From: Ryuthela nishihirai
Taxonomy: Eukaryota > Arthropoda > Arachnida > Araneae > Heptathelidae
DNA length: 64,000 nucleotides
Reading direction: 5' to 3'
Assembly: GCA_038380435.1 (NCBI GenBank)
Contig: JAWZYU010000019.1
Location: forward strand, 35,055,801 to 35,119,800
Shown: in pieces, positions 33,505 to 44,504 of the stretch
Position numbering within the stretch: position 1 is the first letter of the stretch
Layout: the number at the start of each line of letters is the position of its first letter
The notes under the pieces: generated by a model
Database searches by the model: none
Seen by the model: only the letters and a program-made list of their open reading frames with translations
Told to the model about the DNA's origin: nothing
Program-made: the position numbers and the translations under genes

Positions 33505-34399
33505 CTGAAATACAAGAAAATACAAAATATGAATAATACCAATAATAATTAATGAGAGTCTTATATATTAGAATATTCAATAAAGGCTAGCTATTAAATT
33601 TCAATCAGAGAAATCTAAAAAAAAAAACCCGATAATTTCTTTATATGATTATTACAAATTTGCCAACAAGAATTGCAACAAAAAGTTGGATCTTACTAAA
33701 TACGGATTTTTGTTATTTTATATTAATCTTTTAGCAGCTGCTCATTATATCATAGTTTACAGCAGGGGAAGAAAAGGAAAGGCACTTTCCTAATGCCTAT
33801 CTCTCATTGTATTAATCCCTCAGTCATTTCCTTCTATATTGTCCATTGGCCTGCATCACAAAATTTTAGTCTGAATACAATAGCTCAAACCTAAGTAATG
33901 CTTTTCACACCCAATCTACAGGAAAAATTATTGTCACCTTGCACATCACTAAGAATGTAGGTCCTTCTTAAATTCCTTCCCCTTGTGGTCAGTTCCGAAC
34001 CTGACCATGAGACAAGAAAATGTTGAGACAGATGCTGCCCTAGTCACTAACAAAATGTTAATATTTATTGAAAACAATTGTCACAATTGTTCTTGCACTG
34101 TATATGTATATATATATATATCAACTTTTCAACTTGCAATACACCTGATAGTCATTTAAATACATGTAGACCAAATCCATCAAGCTTCAGAACTGAAAAA
34201 AATTTACAAATAACTCATTACCTAATACTGATCAATTTCGCACTAAAAATAAATTTACATCTACAACTGATAACCATATTGTTCCATCAAATGAGCCTCT
34301 AAACTCTTTGTGACAAAGTATTTTTTTTTTTTTCAAATATTCACTGGTTTCATCTATAAATAAGTAACCTACTGGACAAAGAAAATTGTGACAACTTAC
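33505..34399 (-). other. 895-base intron between Fn3 exons
   Basis: AT-rich, with a TA microsatellite near 34105-34125 and a T-run at 34321-34333. No element recognised. Confidence 0.7.
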
Positions 34400-34699
34400 C
34401 ATAAGGATTTTTAGCTAAGACTGGTTGATCTGTTTCAAGTGGCTCAGATTCTCCTTCTGGAGTAAAGGCTTTCACTCTAAATTGGTATTCCTTTCCAGGA
34501 GTTAAGCCCGTGATATCCATATCAGGAGTTTCAGTACGTCCAACTGGCACCCAATTACCAGTTGAGGTATCCATCTTTTCTACTAAATAGCCAGTAATTG
34601 GTTTGCCACCATCATCATCAGGCTTTTTCCATTTTAGTTTGCACCCTTTAGCATTTACATCAGAAACATTCAGAGGACCACAAGGTCTTGATGGAGCAG
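34400..34699 (-). CDS. twitchin-like exon 6: first-type Fn3 domain
   Basis: 300 bases, phase 1-1, acceptor TTTTCCATAG, donor GTAAGTTG. It encodes AAPSRPCGPLNVSDVNAKG, CKLKWKKPDDDGGKPITGY, EYQFRVKAFTPEGESEPLE and ends VLAKNPYG. The residues before the domain (AAPSRP) differ from the usual KPxxP entry but sit at the same place. Confidence 0.93.
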
Positions 34700-35065
34700 C
34701 TATGGAAAATAATAAATATATCAATTAAGCATTAAAGTGAGGTAGCAAAGAGTCCAGAAATCTTTGCCAGTAAGAAAAGTAAATAAAATTTAATATTTAA
34801 GATCAGAGTAAATAAATCTTATGTAACAATTAATTACACTAATACAACTCGAAGAAAATAGTATCAACTTCTTGTTATATTTAGTCCTCTATTAGTTATT
34901 TAAAATGAAAATTCAAGCATTAATTGAATTAAAACCACAGAAAATAAGAAGGCATATTAATACTCGAGGGGTAAAACAAATTATCCACAAGCATGCAAGA
35001 TTTGCATATTAACTAGTGTGTAGGATTTAAGTTCTAACTTCCTAATCCTTATCTAACTGTTGGTG

Positions 35066-35995
35066 ATAAATTAAATAAATATAGAGGAAAAATTGCCATT
35101 AGCCAGGTGGGACTGAACTCAGTACCTCCTGGTAACATGTCAGATGCTCTGCCCTTTGAGCTACAATCCACTGAATATTCATCCTCTGTTGGTGGTTTTT
35201 AGCATTATACCACAGAGTTAGTCAGTGGAAATGTACCTGACTGTAATTGAAGAATCTGGTCTACAAGGAACTTTCCAGGTTAGTGGACATGACCAGCCCA
35301 CATCAAATGTCATGAGGCATTTTTTTTTTGTAAGCCAACACACCTTTAATCAAGTGTAATGATTCTTGTTGAAATAATAAGAAATCTGAGGTATATACCT
35401 GTTGGTAATATATCAAATAAATATTAAGTAGAAATTGTCATTAGTTGGATGAGATCCGAACTCATGACCACATGTCAGGTGCTTTGACCACTGAGCGGCA
35501 GAACAATCATCCTCTATTGGTGGCTTTAAGCTTTATGCCAAGGAGTTGGTCATTGGAAATGTATCTGACCATAATTTTTTACTATCTGATTGTAATTTGT
35601 GGTTCAGATACCACATGGCTAATGACAATTTTTCCTCTATATTTATTCAATATATCACCAAATAAGAATCCTTATGCTTGATTAAAGGTGTGTTGGTTTA
35701 AAAAGAAATACCATGCTTCATGATGTTTGATGGTCATGTGCACCAACCTGGAAAGTGCCTTATAGACCAGAGTCTTCAAGATCAGATACATTTCCAGCTA
35801 TTATATTCACGTTCAGTCAGATACAATAACTAACTCCATGGTATAATGCTTAAAGCCACAAATAGAGGATGACTGTTCAGTGGCTGGTAGCTCAGTGGCC
35901 AGAGCACCTGACATGTTATCAGGAGGTTGTGGGTTCAGATCCTGCTAGGTAATGACAATTTTTTCTCTATATTTATTCAACAAATATATGTAATA
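35066..35995. repeat. nested inverted array of family-C tRNA-like elements
   Basis: Left arm 35066-35345 and right arm 35675-35995 are inverted copies (GAGGAAAAATTGYCATTAGCC, then a tRNA-like core, GCATTATACCAYRGAGTT, CATGAYGYTTGATG, AACACACCTTTAATCA). Between them lies a third copy (35425-35660) with its own inverted flanks. The tRNA-like core reads, in one orientation, GGTAGCTCAGTGGCCAGAGC, CATGTTATCAGGAGG and GGGTTCAGATCC. The core would fold as D and T arms around a CCTGA-TCAGG anticodon-like stem. Confidence 0.8.
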
Positions 35996-36599
35996 TTACT
36001 TTCCTATGGAATCATACTGAGAGCATTGATTGCTAATACTGTCTTTTTTACACTTCCTTAGATTAGAAAGCTGTTTTTTAAAAGTTTCTACATTTGTTAA
36101 GTTGCCCACTGCTTCAGTTTTTCATTTAGATATTTCTACACTCTGTGTAGATTAAGATGTTTGAAAATAAAAAACTTTTTACAGTTATTCCTTATGAAAG
36201 CATTATCTATAGTGTAAGGCCTCTTTTATTTGTCTTGTAAAACATAGTTCACTGTTTTATTAAATCAGCTGGTCAAGAGATTTACTCTCATTTTCAGTTA
36301 TTAAACACTTGATACCTGCATTCTCAAAAAAATTTCTTTGAATACAGTAAATTATTTTGGTAAAATTTTGAAAGTTCTTGGGAAATAAACTTTTATACAT
36401 TTGTTTCTTTGTCTTCCCTCTTTAATGAAACCCTGATTAGAACGCTACTAGAAAAATTGCATAGATATATTTAAACAAACTAAGGAAAATGTTTGCCATT
36501 GCAACAGTAGTTTGTAGGAAGAATGTTATATCGGGCAACATCAGTTAGACAGGAATTTGTCACAGGAAATCATAATGAAATCACACTCCAAACCTCTAT

Positions 36600-36905
36600 C
36601 CATTTGGAGAGGATAGTTGAGTCCATAATGTGCCAAGCATATAACCTGATGTTCCTACTGTGATTACAGTGAAATTTTATCTGCTAATCCTCTTATCTGG
36701 ATCAATGCAAAAAAGGACACTGATAGTATGGGATGTTAATCACAACCCTGTATGCAGGAAAACCATACCCTATGTACATTAATTAACATTAAATTCCAAT
36801 GCATTCCCTTTCCCTATCTATCTCTGGATTCATGGGATCTTCATAATCTAGCCATTTAGTGCACTGTATGTGAAAAAGCATTATTCAGAAGTAAAATAAC
36901 TTAAT
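36600..36905 (+). repeat. SINE-B copy, head lost
   Basis: GGGATGTTAATCACAACCCTG, GCAGGAAAACCATACCC, TATGTACATTAATTAACATT and CATTTAGTGCACTGTATGTG follow the SINE-B body and tail in plus orientation. Diverged from the copy at 50398. Confidence 0.7.
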
Positions 36906-37635
36906 TTATATAAATCAGACCATTCAACCTACTCCAAGAATACAACAAATTAAAAATACTCTGATTTTAGAGAAATTTTGGCATTATTATAAAGAGTTAA
37001 GTGACCCAGGAATTTAAGATGGTCTAACAGATAAGTTCCACTGGTAATGAGTTGATTAACCAACATTTTAATCAGTTAATATGTTTAAATTTATGCAGTC
37101 ATTTATGCATATTTTTTTAGGGCAATGCTTTTTGAGCTAGATTATTTCTCTTTAACTTCCACCAAAAGGAATATTTTTTAAGTTTAGTCCATCATTTCTC
37201 CATAATGGTCACCTCTTGTTACTTAATGTCCATGCTAAGTTGTGTTTTCCATATGAAGCAACGATGAATTACAATAACATGACAGCTTTATATAACTATA
37301 ATAGAGCAATCATATATAGCAGAGATCTGCAGCTTTTTTGGAAGGAAAGCACCAAGGTGTCAAAAGATGGATTGGAGAGATTCCCACCCTCACCTCCAAT
37401 TCAAGTAAAAGTAGACCAATGGTAACTATAATTTTTGGAGTTGAACTATTTACTACAGTGGTTACCAATTGTGATGTTACAATATTTTAATTAAAATAAA
37501 TTTTTATAAGCATTTTTAAACACCATTACAGATGTGAAATATAAACTGTACTGTTTCAACTCTTAAAGTGCTGGGTTTATTTTTTAAGTGTTTTCAACAT
37601 AAAACCTTAAAAGATTGTAAAATCAATTATATCAA

Positions 37636-38352
37636 ACATAAGTTCACAGCAATCAAGTTAAAATAATATTTAATCACAATTTATGCTGTTTTATGGGAGT
37701 GAGCTCAGGAGTAATCACAATTACATAATGACTATCTCATGAATAGTCATGGTATGAGTTACCATTGAATGACGGAACTTACAGCTATCTTTAATCAATA
37801 AAGGTTCACAGTAATAGTCATAACGTTATCATTTTTCATGGAAAGTCCTGCTGGCTACAGCTGGTAAAGTGGTATGATATGATCCGTATTTTGGTGCTGT
37901 CTTCATTATTGGATGCAAGCACAGATGGATGTAATCTTAGAAGTGATCATAAAAATGTAGCACATATGTTGTTGGTTCTCAAGTATTAACGTTCATTGTA
38001 TATATATATAATCCAGATGCCAGTCCAGAACTACATTGATCTTAGAGGTGATATGTTTCAATGGTTTTGATGCTTGGAAATTCTAGCAGACTCATTGTTG
38101 TGATATAAACAAGCTCAGAAAGCAGCTCCAATTTGTAATCATCTAGTGTAATCTGGCCTTAGGGTTTATTTCCAAGTTTGTGTCGCTCATGCTCCATGAA
38201 TGAGCATATATCGGTGTAGGTTAAAAATAAAGCAAAAGCACTAGATTAAAACGTTAAAAGACATATGGTCTGCCATTCCCATTTCAAATTTACGACATGT
38301 TTCGTACCCGGACGCGTGCGGGACTTCTTCAGGCAAAGTGGCTAGTAAGGAA
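37636..38352 (-). mobile_element. Penelope-like element, 3' part only
   Basis: Starts ATAAGTTCACAGCAAT, as does the left arm at 14258, and is collinear with it to the hammerhead-like motif (38289-38337) and the GCAAAGTGGCTAGTAAGG stretch, then stops. The GIY-YIG coding part is absent, so it is 5' truncated. Divergence from the inverted pair is clearly higher than that within the pair. Confidence 0.88.
38289..38337 (-). ncRNA. hammerhead-ribozyme-like motif in a Penelope element, core intact
   Basis: On the minus strand TTTGC, then CTGAAGA (the CUGANGA core), a GC-rich stem-loop over GTCCCGCACGCGTCCGGGTAC, GAAA, the self-complementary ACATGT, then C and GTAAA. TTTGC and GTAAA pair (five pairs, one G-U) as stem I; cleavage would follow GTC. 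One extra A sits between the core and stem II, and stem II has a mismatch and a bulged T. Hammerheads in Penelope-like elements are established; activity here is inference. Confidence 0.6.
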
Positions 38353-39039
38353 GTGGGTTAATTTTTGTGGTTAATTTTTAAAAGAGCAATTTCTGTTAGG
38401 AAAAATATACTGAAAAATACTTTGGAAACTGTAGTATCTTCCACCACTACAGTTACCTAACTATAATTTTGCGATTAGATGGCTTTAGTGTTCAGCTTGA
38501 AAACTATTCTTGGCTCTCAAAAGTAAAAAGTGTTGGACATTTCAACAACAAATAATAAAGAAAAATTAATGCTAATTTTCTTAATTCTTAGAGTTCTAAG
38601 TTTATATCTAGACTGAGTAAAACTAAAAGGTTTATTCAATGTAAGCAGAAAACAGGTATTATTTCTGAGTATCTATGCATAGTTGACTTATGATTTGTTG
38701 GTACTATAACCATGTAAAATTTTATTCCTCCAAAGTTAAGTAGAATTTGATAATGAATATATATTTGAAGAATAAATTTTAACTGTGTAACGTTAACACA
38801 GAGCTGTAGATAACTACAGCATTTCATATCAGTTAAAAGGCAACTACTTGTAAATTTGCCAATATTATTAATTGTTATATTTAATATTATTTTATCTGCT
38901 CTTAAAATACATTTTGGCTGTATGAAATAGGCAGACTGTGGCACTTTTTTTTCAGGTATGATTAAAGTTGCATTTGCATAAAATTACTGTTTGGTCAAAT
39001 ATAATCCTGTAATTATGACCATCATATTTCTCTTATTTT

Positions 39040-39180
39040 TATGTGTGCACGGCTAAGGCATAGGGCTATTACTCAATGTCCCATCTAATGGAAAGCAGTC
39101 TTCCATTTACAACATGACATGAATGAGCAAAGAAAATCTCAATACTAGTGCAGTTGGAACCCAAAGCTGGAAACAAACTT
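39040..39180 (-). repeat. SINE-B fragment
   Basis: GGCTAAGGCATAGGGC, CCCATCTAATGGAAAGCAG and CTCAATACTAGTGCAGTTGG match the middle of SINE-B, retaining the box-B region TTGGAACCCAAAGCTGG in reverse. Confidence 0.7.
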
Positions 39181-39284
39181 TTGAGACTTGTTTGCTACTG
39201 ATTATACTATTTATGTTCCACTCTCTTTCATGGGATACAATAGTTCCATTAATCTACAAAATAAAATTTAAAAAATATTCTTAC

Positions 39285-39441
39285 CAAGCACAACAAATTC
39301 AACTTGAGCTTCATCTCGACCTACTTCATTCTCTGCAACTATTAGATATAATCCAGTATTTTTACGTTGTGCATCAGTAATGGTTATTTTGGTATTATAT
39401 TCTTCAGTTTCAATTTCTACATTTTCTTGGCTTTCCAGCAC
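39285..39441 (-). CDS. twitchin-like exon 5b: C-terminal half of the same Ig domain
   Basis: 157 bases, entering in phase 0 after acceptor GTGTTTAG and leaving in phase 1 at donor GTAAGAATAT. It encodes VLESQENVEIETEEYNTKIT, then NTGLYLIVAENEVGRDEAQ and ends VEFVVLG. Joined to the previous exon it makes one Ig of normal length (about 94 residues). The typical D-G-Y corner reads NTGLY. The intron that splits the domain is 9.2 kb and is the most transposon-loaded in the window. Confidence 0.88.
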
Positions 39442-41437
39442 CTAAACACATGGAGAAATAACAGAATAATGTAATCATAAATATCTACAGCTATTGGATT
39501 ATTTAATTTACATTATTTCTGCACATTATAATATTCAAAAGAATTTACCACTATGGTGCAATTATAAACAGGTATTATTTCTGAGCATCTATTTATTTCA
39601 TTACATATTATATATTCATTTATTTCAGATATTTTTTTTTCACAAAAATTAAAACAATCACATATGCAGAATAATACATAGATAATATAAATTCAAACTA
39701 GCAACAATAAAAAAATCATTTAAATACACTTAAAATATTCAAAATAAAACAAGGAATCCTCACTGAAGAGCAATGTGATACATAATCCCTTCTAACAATT
39801 TCTTTCTAAACAAAACTTTGAAAGTCACATTCTTATCTCTTATGGTAATTCCTTACATATTTTTTTTTTTCAGATCCAATATATTTCCTACTCTAAGTAG
39901 TGTTCTTTTTACATACACATGATATATACAAATTTTTATTAGTATATCAAAGAGATTTATACATTTGTCTAAATTAGAACAACACAAATTAAAATTAACA
40001 AACTCTATAATATTATATTTATAAAAATCAAAGGTAATATTTCAGTTTGACAAATATTGTCTTTGAAGATGAATATCAATTCTTACCATTCATTATACAC
40101 AAAACAAATTTCTGCCAAATTAGTCAATATAGACTTGCTTTTGATGTTATACCCCAAATTCTTACAATATTAGATTCTGTAGGATATGGTTTACTGTACA
40201 TACAAGCATAATAAAACATTATCATACTTTTAATTTCTAGGGTTGATCATAAAATATAAATTTTAGGAATAACAGTCTTTATCTTGTTCACTGTAGGGAT
40301 TTGACTGTACTAGGGTGAAAAGTGGGGAGGGGGGAAGTAGCATGGTTTTGACACAGATCTTCACATAGCGGCAGATCCAGTTCCAAGAGTTGAGTGAAGA
40401 TAAACAACATGTGGTTGTAATTAAAATTCCATGCCTCTGGATTGTGATCTAGAAAGTTCATCCATCGATCCATTCATTGATCCAAAAGATAAATGCCCTG
40501 TATACAGGAGAACCATATTCTATGTACATTAATCCTGGATTATTATAGGCCATCACAAAAGGAATGTGGATCTACCTGGTAGTTCAAGAACCTTGCATGC
40601 CTCAAAGAAAACATCATGTAATTACACCTAGCTGTATTTCCAATAGAGAGTGTTCTTGAAATAAAGGCAGTTGCAACCTGACTTTGGGATAAGTCATTAG
40701 CTGGGCCAACAACCCATTTGTTTCAGGCATTTTCCCTTTGTAGGTGGTGGGACCACAATGTAGTTTCCTCCTGGGTGACTGTACAAGATGCAGAGTCACT
40801 GTTATCATGGATATATATAATTGTTCACTGTATCCTTTTTCATTGTTGATAAATTGTATACCTATATTATGCATACATATGTAGTCAGTTGCCAGCCACC
40901 TAGTCATCCTAATAGAGTGAAGGGGAAAGTACCATTCAGCGAATGGTACATTTCCCTTACTCTTTTTAATCTTTCACAATTTAATTGACCAATATTTATA
41001 CAATTTATATGGTAAGTGATTCCAAAAATATCAGAAACATCACCATGTGAAACAAATAAATTATGCAGTCTTCCCTTTGCTTTAAACCAAATTCATTTAA
41101 TCTAAGCCATAAGCTACAGCACTAAACCACAAGCACAATGTAACTAGTGTGTGTATGTGGTTTAGTCCTGCACGGATCATCATCAGTTTTCTGTTGCTTA
41201 AATACTACTGTAAATCTTTTACTTTTTTCATTTTATTTCTGTTATTAAAATTCGTTTAAAAAGTATGACAAAAATTTTCATCACTGTTTATTCATATTGC
41301 ATTGCTTTCTAACCATGAAAATAAGATAAATCACTTTAGCATTTTATCAAACACTAGTTTTATATACTTATTGCCATTTTCCTTCTTATATAACTTGATT
41401 GTAGTCCTATTTATCTTATTTTTATTACCTGGAACAA

Positions 41438-42694
41438 AGGTGGTTCAAGACTGACCAGGACTTTTTATTGTAGCTCTCCATGTTCTGTTCCAGGTTTTGT
41501 TCACACAGTACATGCAAGATGTGTTTGGGAAGCATGGAGTCTGTAGAGGTGTCAGTGATTGTGGAACATTGTTGTATTATTATATTTCTTGTGAAGGAGA
41601 AGGTGAAATTTGATGAAATTTTGTGAAGGTTGAAAGCACAATATTGGGATAAAACACTTGTCAGAGGCAAGTGTCTATGATTGGTGCAATAAGTTTTCCG
41701 AGGGCCAAGAATGAATAACAAATGAACGGCATGGGCGTACCAGCTACTGTTGTGACCCAAGTCAACATCGATTGTGTACAACAGGTTATTTTGGAAAACA
41801 GAAGGGTCAAGATATGTGAAATAGCCACATTAGTCAACATCAGTTTTAGTAGTGTGGAAAAAATCATCCATGAGCACCTGCTGTAAGAAACGTGCGTGCA
41901 CATTGGGTACCAAAAGTACTGACATTTGATCTGAGTCCTTTTGTATTGTCATTTGCACAGAGCTTTTGCATCGCTTTAAATCTGAGGGAGATTCATTTCT
42001 GTAGCAGATTGTGACCAGTGATGAGGCTTGGATTCATTATTTTACTCCAGAAACCAATTGAACCAGCTATGAATGGCACCACAAGGGTTCCCCATGGCCA
42101 AAGAAATTCTAGGCAGTGCCATCTGCAGGAAAGCTAATGGCTACTGCAGTCTGGGATGTAAATGGAGAACTCCTAGTGGATTTTCTTGCATGGAGAGCAA
42201 CAACATGAATGTACAATATTCTACCTTCATAAAAGAGAAACTTTGATCTGCCATCCACAAGAAGAGGCCAGGAAAATTGTGGCCAAGCATTGTTGTGAAA
42301 CAGCTCATCATGTCATGTTTCATGACAATGCTAGGCCACACACGGCTCACATGATAATGACAGCTGTGGCACCAATGGGCTGGGAAATACTCAGCCATCC
42401 CCTCTACAGTCCTGATTTGGCTCCAAGTGATTTCCACCTGTTCAGCCCAATTAAGGAGCATTTAGGAGAGAAGAAATTAGTTACAGATGAACAACTACAG
42501 GAATGTGTTGTACAGTGGCTACAATAGCAACCCAAATCCTTCTACATGGCTGGAATATAGAATCTTCCAAGGAGATGGGACAAATGTATTAATGCTAAGG
42601 GAGAATGCCTAGAGAAAGACCCATAGTTTGGTACATACAATCCTATTCGTTTCTTTTATACAATAAAAAAGTCAAGGTCAACCTTGAACCACCT
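41438..42694 (+). mobile_element. mariner transposon, degenerate
   Basis: Terminal inverted repeats about 35 bases long (AGGTGGTTCAAGACTGACC at left; complementary GGTCAACCTTGAACCACCT at right, ending 42694). Between them the plus strand encodes a mariner transposase with several stops. Confidence 0.9.
41500..42625 (+). pseudogene. mariner transposase relic
   Basis: N-terminal remnants KAQYWDKTLVRGK and RVKICEIATLVNIS, SFSSVEKIIHEHL (second helix-turn-helix), then VTSDEAWIHYFTPET (first catalytic Asp), GSPWPKKF, and the conserved FHDNARPHTAH (second Asp) with SPDLAPSDFHLF (42403-42440), the mariner signature around the third acidic residue. Open only in pieces (42186-42527 is the longest), with stops at Gly/Trp positions. 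Inactive. Confidence 0.9.
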
Positions 42695-44185
42695 ACATAT
42701 ATATTTTTTTATAGTATTATGAATTTGCACTCTTTTTCCAATTAAAAATTTATTTCCTCATTATTCATCTAAATGCTTGTATGGTTCCTAACCATTTTTC
42801 AAAAACATTTTAACGGAGTTATACAAAAAAAATAACCTGTTACACTAATAATTTTTTACAGCAACCACTCCTGCATTTTTTATATCACTTCAGGTAACAG
42901 ATTAGCTTATTTGTATATAAACCACTATTTAGATCCCATATAATATTTTCTACTCCCACTTCATCAGATAACTATTTGGGCAATCAAACATTATATTCAT
43001 GAGTTATAAATGCTTAGAAATGCAATATTACACTCTTTTTTGTGATAAAACAATTTTCAGTTTTGATAAATTTCATATGAAAATTTTATTAGAAATAATT
43101 TTACAAATTCATTTGAACTTATTCTTGTATAAAAATTCAGGCTTACAATTGGATAAGAAAAAGCACTGAACAGCAAGACTGTCAGACAAAATTTTTATAC
43201 AAGCTAAGCAGAAAAGAATGTTATTTTTCCCTCCTGGAGGATAATTTTTGCTAACTAAATTGCATTTTAGCATACCTTTCAGAGGTGGTCTGGTTATACT
43301 AAAGCAGTTTGAGAAGGAAATTTTATGGCTCATCAATTCATAAATATTATTAATACCTATTATTTTAAAACTCACCTTGTTGAAGTGGTGAACTTAAACA
43401 CATACATGTGCATGTAACTGAACAATACTGCATTTGATAGCAAAAGAAAAACAATTTATTTTAAAAGAATTATTTTTCGTAAAAATATCTAGTAACCTTT
43501 TTTAATTTATGGTTTATTTAATTTATATTTAAATATGCATATGAAATTTTAATCTGTAGGCATGGGCATTGGTAGGGGAGAACTTCTTAATTCCCTAATT
43601 AGTAAGTGGGAAATTAGGAGGCTTGCCACCTCCCCTAAAATAATTCCTCTGACACCCATATATAGATTTTAAAATTTACAAACTAGCCCATTAAGATGTC
43701 CAGTTTCCTGAAGGTGCAGTCTACACTTGTTATTATTCATTTGACTATGAGGTGGGGCAGCAGAAGTGATAACAGTAAAAGTTCTACCCATGAACCTAAA
43801 TAGTTAACTGTACAAGTTTTGGACAAATTTAAACCATATACAGAATTTTATGCTTGGTTCTCCAGCATTTCTTTTAAACACTTTTCCATTATAATTTTTG
43901 TGAACTGTAGATTATGAGATGCAAAACTGCAGTAATAAATAATTTAAAAATAGAGTGTAGATTGCTTTGTTAAAATAATTAAAATTATTGACTTTTGTTG
44001 CTTTTAAAATCATTTTAATAACTGACATCTGGCATTCCCTAATTAAGGCCCAAATTTGTGACCTCTTGGCTCATGTCAGATGCTCTTGTCATTGGATCTA
44101 TCTGATTAATTGATCATGATTAATAACTCAGATGAAACTACATCATAAGTTCAGATCTAATTCATGCAAAAAATTCTTTTTTGGG

Positions 44186-44362
44186 TTGGCATGCTTAGCT
44201 ACTGATCTAAGGAACCTGGGTTTGAGCCCTGGGTAAGGCATGGATGTTTGTGTTATTTTTCTGCTGAGGTCCTGCCAACCTCACAGACCTTATGGCATAT
44301 AAACTGACACACCTCTGTGGCAAGCAGCTGCTTGAGGGGGTATTTATTATTATTTATTATAG
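44186..44362 (+). mobile_element. SINE-A copy
   Basis: Head GCATGCTTAGCTACTGATC, box-B-like GGGTTTGAGCCC, body ATTTTTCTGCTGAGGTCCTG, tail CAGCTGCTTGAGGGGGTATT then ATTATTTATTATT. It matches the minus-oriented copies at 16984-17185 and 28930-29126. Confidence 0.85.
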
Positions 44363-44504
44363 TTATTAATGAAATTCTAAAAACTCATTGAACACATTAT
44401 CAGTGGACAGAATCTGATTAAGATATAGTGGGGCTTCAGGCCTTAATATATTTGGAGCTACTCAAATTCCATTTAGGTAGTCATCAAAGCCCTTATATAG
44501 CCTA

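Larger units (their letters stand above)
34700..39284 (-). other. 4.6-kb intron
   Basis: Holds a SINE-B fragment (39040-39180), a truncated Penelope-like element (37636-38352), a SINE-B in opposite orientation (36600-36905) and a nested array of family-C tRNA-like units (35066-35995). The parts 36000-36590, 36910-37630 and 38360-39030 show nothing recognisable. Confidence 0.75.

Noticed and set aside
38636..38944. A 102-codon minus-strand open frame
   Set aside because: No domain and no splice continuity with the twitchin-like frame.
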